From Mercenaria mercenaria (lineage: Eukaryota > Mollusca > Bivalvia > Venerida > Veneridae): a DNA stretch of 64,000 nucleotides. Under the pieces are notes generated by a model. That model was given only the letters and a program-made list of their open reading frames with translations. It had not been told where the DNA came from and did not search any database. Positions 1 through 10,651 of the stretch are shown piece by piece. The position numbers were made by a program, and so were the translations under genes. The stretch lies in assembly GCF_021730395.1 (NCBI RefSeq), contig NC_069376.1:14293001-14357000 (forward strand), given 5' to 3'. How positions within the stretch are numbered: position 1 is the first letter of the stretch; each line of letters starts with the position of its first letter.

Positions 1-314
1 GTAGAGGACCACAAGGTAATGCAACATTCTAAATATCAAAGGCCTAGGTTTTGTGGTTTTAGACAAGATTTTTAAAGGTTTTTCCTATATAAGTCTTTGT
101 AAAAATTGTGACCCCCAGGGAGGGGCCTCTTTTCACCCCAGGGGCATAATTTCACAATTTTGATAGAGGACAATAAGATGATGTTTGATGTAATTCTGTC
201 CAATGGTTTTCAAGAAGAAGATTTTTTTCCGAAAATGTTTACGGACACGTGATGCACGACGCACAATGAATGGTCACAAAAGCTCACCATGAGCCTTTGG
301 CCTAGGTGAGCTAA
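1..314 (+). repeat. 3' tail of tandem-core (HINE-like) element, AGCTCACC hairpin
   Basis: This is the right end of an element that begins left of the window. Its last part carries the degenerate microsatellite ACGTGATGCACGACGCAC and then GGTCACAAAAGCTCACC. AGCTCACC (281-288) pairs with GGTGAGCT (305-312) as an 8-bp stem, followed by AAAA. The same terminal hairpin closes elements ending at 544, 26796 and 30763. I see no coding capacity. Assignment to HINE/pearl-type Helitron relatives is inferred from architecture. Confidence 0.7.
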
Positions 315-354
315 AAAAAAGAAATCAATGTTCCTACACATGGGAAGTACCGGT

Positions 355-546
355 ACTTTTAATTTTGCCTACTTTAAAGTTGCCAAGGATCATTCCTGTG
401 AAGTCTGGTGTAATTCTGCTCAGTGGTTTTCAAGAAGAAGATGCTTTAAGAAAATGTTGATGGACACAACGCACGACTGACGACGCACGACGGACATTGA
501 GCGGTCACAAAAGCTCACCATGAGCCTTTGGCTCAGGTGAGCTAAA
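355..546 (+). repeat. Second copy of the AGCTCACC-hairpin element tail
   Basis: This repeats the end of the preceding element: a segment with TTCTGCTCAGTGGTTTTCAA (parallel to 195-214), then ACGCACGACGGAC, then the stem AGCTCACC (512-519) with GGTGAGCT (536-543). It lies directly after the first tail, so it is either a second 5'-truncated insertion or a tandem duplication of the right end. Confidence 0.65.
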
Positions 547-1132
547 AACAGAGTCTAACTAAATGAAAAAAAATTCTGTAATAAATGCTGTTAAATTTCC
601 ATCCATCTTTATACAGAGTTAATTTTACTTTGTCTTATTTCAAGATTATGTGTACAGATCTTTACAAATAAGTCATAAATTATTAATTTAAAGTGTAATC
701 AACTCTGTCCACTGATAGGTTTTTGATTTTCGAAAAAAATTAATATACTGTAAAATCATTTAATTTTGTCGGCATGAAAGTCTGTTTTGGTCAAAATGGC
801 AATTTTGAGAGTGTGGGGGGGGGGGGGGGGGGGGGGGGACATGAATTCATGGATTTCAACTTTTGAACATAAACTGAATGGGAATTTTACTTGTTTGCTG
901 GGATAAAATTTCGTGAATTGACACAACCACAAAATCCACCAAGATTAGTCCTCCCTGAATATTAATGACTTCACAGTAAATATAAACTTACTTTGAAACT
1001 CCATAGTCTATCCCGATGGTGGCTAGGTACTTGTGCACAAATCTCTTCTCACAATAACGCTTTATGATACAACTCTGTAAAATAGTTCAGTAAGAAATTA
1101 TTATAATTATAGCAAACCAATGTTTTAACATT
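547..1132. other. Intergenic AT-rich stretch with a 24-G tract
   Basis: No gene is supported here. The only notable item is an uninterrupted run of 24 G at 815-838. Such runs are hard to sequence and their length is uncertain. Confidence 0.6.
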
Positions 1133-1352
1133 TGAGCCGCACCATGAGAAAACCAATATAGTGGGTTTGCGACCAGCATGGATCCAGACCAGCCTGCGCA
1201 TCTGCGCAGTCTGGTCAGGATCCATGCTGTCTGCTTTCAAAGCCTATTGCAATTAGAGAAACCGTTAGCGAACAGCACTGATCCTGACCAGCGCAGTGCG
1301 GATCCATGCTGGTCGCAAACCCATTATGTTGGTTTTCTCATGGCACGGCTCA
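1133..1352. mobile_element. TGAGCC palindromic MITE, copy 1
   Basis: The two ends are inverted copies of each other over at least 50 bp, starting TGAGCCGCACCATGAGAAAA and ending TTTTCTCATGGCACGGCTCA. Inner GATCCATGCTG/CAGCATGGATC arms add nested palindromes, so the whole copy can fold into a long hairpin. Related copies lie at 19313, 44217, 50896 (fragment) and 59858 (internally deleted). It has no coding capacity and the superfamily is unknown to me. The outer flanks allow a TT target duplication. Confidence 0.85.
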
Positions 1353-1728
1353 TTTATACATGATGGGCAGTTATTGATTGGGCATAATAATTTCAGGAAG
1401 ACACAGCCTGAGTGACTTATTTCGTACAATATATATAACAGCCCCAGTGCATAGATTTCAAACACAGGTTAAAAATGCTGTAACTTATTTAGACTCAGAT
1501 TCTAATTTATGTATATCTTTCATTGTAAAATTTAGAAAAAATATGATATTTATTACTGTTTATTGGCTGCAAATATGGCGCCAAACGTTAAGTCGACACG
1601 CTCTTTTGTTTTTACTGGCCAAAACTGGAAATAGCAATATACATCTTACGGAACAGTTTCACTAGGGCTTAACTGATGGTGAATTATTCTGCACAGATCA
1701 GGCAACCGACTGTGTACATGTATTTTAA
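1353..1728. other. Intergenic, no feature
   Basis: Reading frames here are short, rich in hydrophobic and rare residues, and match nothing I know. I see no RNA gene or repeat shared with the rest of the window. Confidence 0.5.
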
Positions 1729-2540
1729 TTAAGGTATTAGATCACTAATAGAGAACCTCCTTTTTGAAGAGTATTCAATTCCTACCATAAGCCTACTTTT
1801 ACTGCAATTCTTAGGGGGGCGTAGGTTCAAGCCCTACTGGGACCAAATTTTTTTTTCCTTATTTTCCTTTTTTTTCTAGTAAGTTTTTACTTCTTTCAGG
1901 ACTTATTATTGATTTATTGTACAAAAATGGAAAAAGATGAATCTTATACCGGTAAGCAATTTCTTGGTATTCAAAGTGAATTTACTACTTAAACAGAAGG
2001 GGTAGAGTTACACATCTTTAAAAATATTGAGTTACACGCGGTGAAAGTTCTCTATTTTGCTTCCACCTCTAGATTATATATTGTGGAAGAAATTTAGGTA
2101 GGTTTTACATCTGCCCTAAAGTTATTTTTAAATGGAGTAAGCAAAATTCAAAACAGAAACGCAGCATTCGACCTTATTTTTTCAATGTTGAAGTATGAAT
2201 TCTGTCTCATTTAATCCGTTTACTTGAGGCACCATAGAAAAAATGATATTGACATTTTTATTTTGTGTTTTATAATTGTTTACCAATAGTTTGATCTTTT
2301 TTTTATTAATATTAATGGTAAAATGAGTTCTCTGCAGACGTTTTGGATAGTGGCTATCACTTTGAAATTTGTCTCTACTTAAGCTTGTGGACATACCATA
2401 AGTTATACAAAATTTATAAAAAAACGGCACGGTAAAAGTTGCTTAAAAATTGCAAAATAGTGCAAAACATGGTTACCTTTCAGAATATACCAAGCAAAGG
2501 CCATTTTGTAAAAATTACTATTAGTGATCTAATACCTTAA
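1729..2540. mobile_element. TTAA-flanked MITE, 812 bp (piggyBac-like target)
   Basis: The 19-bp inverted ends GGTATTAGATCACTAATAG (1733-1751) and CTATTAGTGATCTAATACC (2518-2536) match perfectly, and each is bordered outside by TTAA (1729-1732, 2537-2540). TTAA duplication is the hallmark of piggyBac-type insertion. The interior has no transposase frame, so the element is non-autonomous. A tRNA-like T arm lies inside at 1816-1832. Confidence 0.8.
1805..1850 (+). repeat. tRNA-like T-arm relic (SINE-type B box)
   Basis: GTAGG-TTCAAGC-CCTAC forms a perfect 5-bp T stem with a 7-nt loop, is followed by TGGGACCA like an acceptor 3' strand, and then a T run resembling a Pol III terminator. No 5' acceptor or A box can be found upstream, so this is a relic of a tRNA-derived repeat. 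A similar core, GGATTCAAATCCCACTGGGG, occurs near 44854. Confidence 0.45.
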
Positions 2541-2596
2541 AAGATGTATTTTTGTCAAATTTGGTTTTAAACATGTTTTAAGTAGAATATTTGATA

Positions 2597-3735
2597 ACAA
2601 GAGCTGTCCCTATGACAGCCAATGCTCGACTATTCGAATTATTGTCACAGAAGCAGGAAAATATTATCCTAAACGTAAAAATATCTATACAGTTTCAATA
2701 CAGTATCTGCATAGGTTTTAGAGATAGTAAATTGCATGCAAAACCTAAACAGAAGTTTTATGTTCAAATGGGACATCATTTGACCAAAATACATGTCAGA
2801 GTTATGGGAACTGATGAAATCAACTTGTTTTATAACCCTAAAGACACATGTTAAGTTTCAGTTTAATATCTGCATTTATTCTGCAGACAGTAACTTGCAT
2901 GCAAAACTTTAACCAGAATTTTCTAAGTCTAAAACTTTTAGAAAGTTTTAGTAAAAGTGGGTATACCTTGCCTAAAATACATGACAGAGTTATAGGACTT
3001 GACCCAGTGAGGCTGATAATTGATCTTGAAAATGAAAAAATAAGTTTAAAATCTAATAAGTTTGAAATATATATATGCCTTCTAGTAAAAGCTATATTAT
3101 GTACTTGCACGCAAAACTTGAACCAGGACTTTTTAAGTCCAAAAATGGGCATTAATAATTTGACAAAAATGCTGGTCAGGGTTATGGTACTTGATGCTAT
3201 CTGAGCTACTTTCATAACCCCAAAGATACATGTGAAGTTTCAATCCAATATCTGCATTTGTTTTGGAGATAGTGCCTTGCATATAAAATTAAACTAGGAT
3301 TTTTTAAGTCTATTTTTTTTAAAGGGGGAACAATTTGCCAAAAACACATGTCAGAGTTATCAGACTTGACCTGGTGGGGGTTGGTAATTGATTAGAAAAA
3401 ATAAGTTTCAAATCTATATTCCTTTAAGTAAGAGCTGTATAATGTACTTGCACACAAAACTTTATCCAAGATTTTAAAAGTCCAAAGGGGGCATAGTCTT
3501 TGGCCAAAGTGTAGGACAGAATTATAGGACTTTATGCTATCAACTAGTTTTTTAACCCCGAAGACACATGTGAAGTTTCAATTCAATATCTGCAATAGTT
3601 TTGGAGGTAGAAACTACCATGTAAAACTTAAACCAGGATTTTGTAAGTCCAAAAGGGGGTGCAATTTGCTCAAAATACATGTCACAGTTATGGGACTAAT
3701 GTTTCAGCGAAGTTGGTAATCCATTTTGAAAAATA
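2597..3735 (+). repeat. Tandem-core element with AACAAGAGCTGTC left end
   Basis: The left end AACAAGAGCTGTCCCTATGA is a small hairpin (GCTGTC/GACAGC). Diverged units follow, recognisable by CACATGTGAAGTTTCAATTC-like blocks near 2684, 2841, 3224 and 3559 and by GGACTTGAYCCAGTGGGG. Frames across it are open by chance (for example 2848-3204) but both strands are open over the same stretch and the peptides are low quality. No right-end hairpin is visible before the next left end. Confidence 0.6.
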
Positions 3736-4190
3736 AACAAGAGTTGTCCGTAAGACAGCCAATGCTCGAGTAACTGAATTATTGTCCAAGAAGCAGGCAA
3801 TGCTACCCTAAATGTTAAAATATGTTTTAATCCAGCATCGGCACATGGGAAGTTTCAATTCAATATCTGCATTTGTTATGCAGATCTGACTTTTAAGCAA
3901 AACTTCAACCAGAATTCAGAATCATAAAGGGGGCCTAATTTGACAAATATACATGTCAATGTTATAAGATGACCAAGTGGGGTTGGAAACGATCAAATAA
4001 AAATAAAAAAAAACGTTTCATACATATGCCTTTAAAAAAATTTGTCTGTATTGCATTATAACACAAAACTTTAACAATTTTTAAACTTGGGATAATTTGG
4101 CCAAAAACGCAGGCCAAGTTTCAATTTAGCTATTGCAGTTTTATACCCCAAAGACACATTGAAGTTAAATTCAATTCCATTAGTTTTCAA
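3736..4190 (+). repeat. Second AACAAGAGTTGTCC left end and diverged units
   Basis: A second left end, AACAAGAGTTGTCCGTAAGA with TCTTAC/GACAGCC pairing weakened, starts immediately after the previous element, followed by another CACATGGGAAGTTTCAATTC unit (about 3842). The sequence then fades into the homopolymer-rich zone. It is either a nested insertion or a tandem duplication of the family. Confidence 0.5.
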
Positions 4191-4194
4191 TATT

Positions 4195-6010
4195 ATTTCA
4201 TTTTAATTGATTAAAAAAAGAAGAAAAAATTTAAAGTAACTATCCTAACATATATATCTTTTTAATTTTTAGGGTTTAATGTAGTAACTGACCCCTCTAT
4301 ATCCTTTTCCAATTCAATCAGTAAAACCAAAATTCACAAACCCCTTTTTTTGGTTTTTTAAAATCAAGTCAAAACTGACCACACCTAACTGACAAATCAT
4401 GTTTACTGCCACATTTTTTTGCAATTTTTGAACCCTCTTTTCTATACTTGGGTTATACGCAGGGGACGATTAAAATTTTTTCAAATAATTTTTTTTACTC
4501 GTATTTCTTAGTTAATTAAATCAAAGTACACATTTCCCATGGGTTGTCATAAAATGAAATAAGAAAATTAAACGCAATTTAACAAAAAAAGAAAACAATG
4601 GTTTTTTTTGAAAGGAGCGGAAAAAAGCTTTTGGGTATTTTTGTTAAAAACCTGAACTTAAAAGCAGAAACAAATATAAAATATTTTCACCTCTTTTGCT
4701 TAATGAATACCGGTTTAGGGGGGAATAACAACTGAATTTTATTTGAAAGACAGTGAAAAACAATACAGACATAAATCTCAAATTTACCTAAAAAGCACAG
4801 AATGCTTTCGTTTTTTGAAAACCGTATTCTGTTAAATCATGGCCCCGGGAAATTTTTTCTTTAAAAAATCTATATTAATACAGAAACACACTTTTTTGCA
4901 TCAAAAGGGGTTTCCGAAATAGAAACTCCAAATTGATATAATTTAAACTTTAATTTTTGTTTTTCTTTTTTGTAAAACCCCATTTCATAGTAAACTTTTA
5001 ATTAACCCCAGTTAGAACACTAAACAAATCAAAAACCCAACTTGTAAAAATTTAAAAGATTTGCAAGCCAAATTTTTTAATAATAAAAATTTAAAATTTT
5101 TTTTAAAAAAATTAATTTTAAATAGAACTTGGGGTTTAAAAGGGTTTTTGGCTTTTAAAAAGGGTAACTCTTTAAATTTTTTAAAAAATTTTTTAATTTC
5201 TAAAAAAGGGAAAAAAACATTTTTGTTCAATTAATCCCAGTGTAAAATTGAAGGTTAAATCTTAGTATACTATAAAGTATTTTTTTTTAACCTGGTATCC
5301 CCTTTTTTTAGCCCAAATTTATTGCATTTTTTTAAAATATAGTTTTAACTGGGGCTTGTTAAACCAAAAACTTCTTTTAACTTTTTAAAAATTTTAAACC
5401 TAAATACAAAAACATTTAAATTTTCCAAAAATAAAAAATTTTGGATTTTAACTTATAACCCCCCCTTTTCATTTAAAATGCACATGCCAAATGAAAAATA
5501 TTTAATCCAAATCAAATCTTAAAATTTTCATAATTTTCAAACATAAAAACAATATTTGGGGACAAAACCCTGCTAATTGCAAACCAAATACAAAAATTTT
5601 AATAAAAACGGGCATTTTTTAAAATTTAAAAATAAATTATTTACATAAAGTTTTTCTTTTACTTAAAAATTGACATTCCAATTACATGAGCCCCGCCCCC
5701 ATACAAACGAATCAACGCATTTTCCTTTGGCATGCATTTAAAAATCTTCAAATCAACTCAAAAACATACAATCTTATTTCATAAAACAATGGCAATTCAT
5801 TATCTTTCACTTTAAACATAAATTTAAATTTTTCACATTTTTTAAATAAGAATTTGTATTTACGATTACTTTTAAATGGGGCAAAAAAAAAGGTCACCCC
5901 TCATATATCTCCCCTCATTTTTTTTTATAAATCTTTGTTAAGAAATAAACTCTTTTTTTTTGGGTGCGCGGACGCGTACGGTGCTTTCATGATAAAATCT
6001 TTTTCAAAAC
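4195..6010. other. Homopolymer-rich, low-complexity anomalous zone
   Basis: This stretch differs sharply from its neighbours. Most bases lie in runs of A, T, G or C of three or more (for example around 5041-5230), CpG is scarce, and no repeat family of the window can be followed through it even though the tandem-core element enters from the left. Apparent frames such as 5012-5230 on the minus strand are strings of Phe, Lys and Leu. I regard it as either an unpolished consensus or gap fill, or a very decayed AT-rich region. Confidence 0.6.
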
Positions 6011-6543
6011 TGGTTTTTTTTAATTTTGGTACAGCTTTCTAAAAATTTTTTCTATATCTACTGGCTTTCCAATGGAACAACAAGTCTCGGTTTTATTAAC
6101 ACTTTTGAAAAGTTTTATATGGTAGCAATTCTAATCTTCTTTTTAGACATGTATTATACAAGGCAGTTTCTTTATTGTTTGAATAAACTTGAACTCGACA
6201 TATTTTTATAAATGTGCCTTTGACAAAGACATGCTGTAATAAACTTTTAAAATTCATTCTTCAGTTTCAGAATTTTAATGATTAGAATAATCCTTTAAAT
6301 AAAATAAACATATTATTGTTAATAAATATATTTGCAAGATGACCCATCAAGATTTCAAAAGTAGCAAAATAGTTTATTCTAGATGAGAATGGTTCTTCAA
6401 CTATCACCATTAAAAATCAGTTAGGTAAACAGATTTATGATCAGCAGCCTAACCCTTGACCACTAGCATGATGTACCAAATTATCCATGGGTAATCTAAT
6501 AGCCATAGGTGCCAGTCATCTCTCTGAGAGCATTTCGGATTGT
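6011..6543. other. Intergenic, no feature
   Basis: Ordinary AT-rich sequence with no gene, tRNA or repeat that I can support. Confidence 0.5.
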
Positions 6544-6671
6544 ACTAGACTGATAATTTCAACATCAGTCCTGTATGAAAATCTCTAAAATAGACTGGCT
6601 TTTGTCTCTGTGAAATTGAATTTATCAAAAAAAAGGGGAAAATATAGAAATATAGTTATTATCAGTCTAGT
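6544..6671. mobile_element. Possible 128-bp MITE, ACTAGACTGATAAT ends
   Basis: ACTAGACTGATAAT (6544-6557) and ATTATCAGTCTAGT (6658-6671) are perfect 14-bp inverted repeats. No target duplication is evident, and further TAGACTGG/CTAGTCTAG words nearby suggest a more complex palindrome. A miniature element is the simplest reading. Confidence 0.4.
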
Positions 6672-6844
6672 GGCTAGTCTAGTTTGAAAGCTATATGCCT
6701 TTAAATGATAGATGTATTTATTTGTATGCAAAACTTTAACCAAGGTGTGAGGCCCATGCCAGGGTGAATAGACTAGCTAGAATATTCGAAGCTCAGTGAA
6801 GACTGTTCTTCAAAAAGTCAAGCTAAAACAAACACTTAGCTCAT

Positions 6845-7735
6845 TTAGTTAGCAAAGGTATTGCAAATAAATGCTTTGTACACAAATGAAAGAGCAAAGC
6901 ATTTGCAAATAGTTAACATAGATGAATTTGCTTTCCTGGTAGACTCTAGGTACAGGAAGTAATTAACCATTCTGTTTTCTGATTGGTCTATATTCAAATG
7001 GCAGGATTTTTGAAAATATTGTGAGGAAATGTTCAGTTAGTAGAAATATTTTGGTGATGCAAACTTGTGTTAAACAGATTATATTCTAATTATTTTTTCT
7101 GGATATAAACTTTGTTGAATAAGGATAATGCAATACCATGTTGTTAAGCAATAAGACTTCCAAGAGCCAGAGAATATTGCAGCATGTGGAAAGGTAATAT
7201 TAATCAATGATAGTTATATAAAACACTTTTTACTGAAGCAATTGTTGAAACTTACATTATTACATGATTTTAGTTATTGTTACTGAATGATCACTACAAT
7301 GATTGATTTTTAATAGTTATTTAAACTGCAAATGGTTGTGTGAATTTACATCTGTTTTTTAGATATCAAATAAAGTCCTTTTCTAAATTGAACCTCAGAA
7401 ATTCATTTTTTGCTATCTGTTACGTATTTGCGAATACTTTGCATATTATTTGCATGCAAGGTGCAAATACTTTGCTATCACTTTGCGATTACTTTGCTAT
7501 CACTTTGCGATTTATTTGCCGAAGTTTCAGCTGCGAATTGTAAATTGTTTGCGAAGTATTTGCATTCTGTGTGCGTACGTAATTATTTGCAAAAGCTTTG
7601 CAGAATAGTTGCACGTTTCGTTCCATTTCTACTCGTCTGTGGAATATATTCAGCAATCATGTGCTGCAACTGTTCTGCAAAAGTTATGGCAAATATTTGG
7701 CAAAGATAAAAAGTATATTCTGCAAAGGCCCTGTT
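6845..7735. repeat. TTTGC/GCAAA-rich region with inverted motif at left
   Basis: ATTGCAAATAAATGCTTTG and CAAAGCATTTGCAAAT form an inverted pair near 6858-6928. From about 7425 to 7700 the word TTTGC or its complement recurs every 10-25 bases (ACTTTGCGATTACTTTGC and similar). The frame at 7410-7709 is a product of this repetition and is not called. The element family is unknown. Confidence 0.4.
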
Positions 7736-7739
7736 TTTG

Positions 7740-8290
7740 CATGGGTATGCTGAAAAATGTTTATGAGAACTTACAGTAAGATATAAGCAATAGTAAAAAA
7801 GATATGTCAGAAAAACAAAGGTTGCCGAAAAACTTCAACCTTAAAATTAACCTAAATATAACACCTTGGTGACCTTGACCTTAGGTATAATGGGCCCAGC
7901 CCCTGTACATCCTTAGCTTTGTATGCTGGACAATGATTATGTAAAATTACAGTAAGATATGAGCAATATAGTAACAAAGCTATGACAGTCTACTGCCAGA
8001 AAAACAAAGGTTGCTGAAAAACTTTAACCTTAAAAATAACCTCAGTATAACATCTTGGTGACCTTGACCTTGGGTATAATGGACTCAGCCCCTACACATA
8101 CTTTGTTTGTATACTGGACAATGTTTATGTGAAGTTACAGTAAGATATAAAGCAATAGATTAGTAACAAAGATATGACAGAAAAACAAAGGTTTTCGAAA
8201 AACTTTAACCAAGAAGGTCACGCCGACGCTGGGACGAGTAGAATACTCAATGCTCCCCCCCCCAATTCTCCAAATAGTGGAGCTAAAGAA
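7740..8290 (+). repeat. Tandem-core element, about 180-bp units, GCTCC/GGAGC terminal hairpin
   Basis: Units share TTACAGTAAGATATAAGCAA and GGTGACCTTGACCTT; starts near 7741, 7922 and 8104 give a period of about 180 bp. After the last unit come GGTCACGCCGACGCTGGGAC and a hairpin GCTCC (8252-8256)/GGAGC (8279-8283), then TAAA. It has the same plan as the other tandem-core elements but a different hairpin. A short C run inside the loop may have expanded. Confidence 0.65.
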
Positions 8291-8373
8291 GTGTTTCAAC
8301 TTTGATACATTATATAATAGGCCTTGGCACTCACTTTTGGTGGTGTCTCAGAGCACCCAACCTGTTCCTGTAG

Positions 8374-9470
8374 CAGGGCTCCAGATAATTTTTTTGGCCT
8401 AGATGCGTATTTACTCATCAGGGATCTTTTAAGGCTGATTTTGGGGCCGAATATGGGCCCCATCCCAATTGCAAAAATTTGCTTATTTTCCCAATTCTTA
8501 AGTTTAAATTTCCAAAAATTTTACTGACTGTAGCGTGTCTGCAAGTTCCTCACTAAAGAAATTGCAGAAAATTTAGTAGACATGTGCACTTTCAAAAGAC
8601 AAAAAATATCAAACAAAAGACTTGTAATATGACATCAAACGATAGCAATGCTGAAATAAAGGTTGTATGGTGGTAAAACTTATTTTTTGTATTTCCCAAT
8701 TTCCAGGTTTTACATGCCATTTTTCCCAACTGAATGGACCCCAAGCCCCAGTTTCTAAATGGTAAAAAAATCCCTGTACTCATCAAATTTTGTGAATGAG
8801 TAAAATGGTAGAATCTTAAATTGACTGGGAGGGAGTAATTTTACTCCTAAAAATATGTAAATGTGAAAAGAAAACATTTTTATAACATATTTATTGACAA
8901 GTGATAGGTGTAACACCCATGAATTTGTTTGGAGTTCAGTTTCAATCCAGCATTCAAGTGTTTGCTTTTCTTTCCTCCCTTGGCTCTCTACTTTATCCAA
9001 AAGAATATTCAATTTACATTTAACTACATGTACACATGTATGTTTTTGGGATAATTTTTGTTGGTTCATAGAATGTGTATCTAGAGTGTTCATTCACTTT
9101 TTATATTCTTAAAGAGACAGTTTTGTTGTTTACTCCACTCCAGAATTTGATACTTAAAATCGACACTGCTTTATATTTAATTCCAAAACTATCTTGATTT
9201 ACGCACACATTGAGTGTATAATATAATTGAACATATGTTAACAGAGCTGCATTCAATGCGTGCGTACGTTCAATGAGAAAGAATAAATGCTGACCATGCT
9301 CTGTAACGTAAAAGATCCAGATTTTGTTTACGCTAGTAAAAAGTCTTTGCATGTGTTTCAGTAATTTAATATACATTGTTATATGCTTACGATTATCAGA
9401 CATGCGAATATAGATTATTTCAAAGCATAATTTATGCTAAATATGCATCTTATTAGTATCTGGAGCCCTG
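8374..9470. mobile_element. Non-autonomous DNA transposon, CAGGGCTCC termini, 6-bp TSD
   Basis: CAGGGCTCCAGATA (8374-8387) and TATCTGGAGCCCTG (9457-9470) are perfect inverted ends, with weaker similarity continuing inward (AGATGCGTATTTA against AGATGCATATTTA). An exact direct repeat CTGTAG flanks both sides (8368-8373, 9471-9476). CAGGG ends resemble hAT elements, but those normally duplicate 8 bp, so the superfamily stays open. Frames inside (8755-9093, 9101-9403 minus) match no transposase and are not called. Confidence 0.75.
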
Positions 9471-9732
9471 CTGTAGAATTTCAAAAACATGTACACATAC
9501 CAATACTTTTTATTTACAATATTATAGCACAGGCAACAGTATCGGACCTGGGACGAAAAATATGACCAGGCTGATAAAAGAACCCACTTGCATCCGACAT
9601 ATGTTCACAATGAAAAACATCTAATGTGGTATGATCTACTGAAGGCAGATATCTTGAGAATAGAGCCTGCGAGCAGTGGGTTCACTTCCAAGGCCGTTGT
9701 AAAATAATTCCTCCAGAAAATAACACAAACTA

Positions 9733-10651
9733 TTACGGAATCGGTTCCCTAGACGGTGAACTTATTCGTCCGCAACCGGTTCTCTAGCCAAAGTACCGTG
9801 CATAGGCTAGGGAACCGGAATTTTATTTCTATGCATAAACTGGCGAAATTCACTTTGTTTCTTTTCGTAAGTATCATGTGCATGTTCTTATCTTAATAAG
9901 TTAATTAATTTTACTATTTCAGCAAGCTATGCCCTGTTATTTATTCGTGTTTACTGTGTCTCCAGAAGTGTACTCGCCGCATACTGTACGCCATATTGGA
10001 ATGATAAAATAAACTAGTACGAATGAATGCGAAAGCCGAAATAAACTTGAAATTTAAACTTAAACAAGTTAAAAGGTGTAAGACAATAAAAGAAACGATT
10101 AAAACAAATTAAGTAATTTCTGTTAATTAGTGTTGATTACATATCTTTGAACGTGAAATGCCGAGGTGTTACAAACCAGTATTTAAAGAATCTGTATGAA
10201 GTTTTAAGGGCAATTAAATTAATTTGTTCATCTATAAACATGTAATGACGCAAATACAAATCAATATTATTTTATATTTAAATAATTTAAATATAGTAAA
10301 AGTTTAAAGCAAAATTTAATAACATTTAAAAACTGCGAAGTGTATTTCACGCATTTATTCGTACTAGTTTATATCATTCCAATACGGCAGACACGGTATA
10401 TATGTTGCGAGTACACTTTTGGAGACAGTAAACGCAGTTAAATGCAAGGGAATAGTAAAATTAATTAAGATAATAATATGCATGACACTTACCAAGAAAC
10501 AAAGTGGATTTCGGCAGCATTATGCATAGAAATAAAATTCCGGTTCCCTAGCCTATGCACGGTATTTTGCTTAGAGAACCGGTTCCGGACGAATAAGTTC
10601 GCAGTCTAGGGAACCGATTCCGGTTCTCTAGCCATGCACTGCCTTCCGTAA
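9733..10651. mobile_element. Foldback element with about 300-bp inverted arms
   Basis: The left arm (9733 to about 10040) returns as its reverse complement at about 10363-10651. Shared blocks include ACTTATTCGTCCG, CCGTGCATAGGCTAGGGAAC, CGGAATTTTATTTCTATGCA and TTGGAATGAT. The words GGTTCCCTAG and GGTTCTCTAG recur several times inside each arm, so the arm ends are internally repetitive. The right arm has about 27 extra bases near its tip. About 320 bp of AT-rich spacer separates the arms. No frame and no clear target duplication. Confidence 0.8.

Noticed and set aside
5012-6211. Small frames rich in Phe and Lys
   Set aside because: They come from homopolymer runs in an anomalous zone.
8755-9403. 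Two minus-strand frames of 112 and 100 codons as transposase candidates
   Set aside because: They lie inside a terminally repeated element but show no catalytic or DNA-binding motif.
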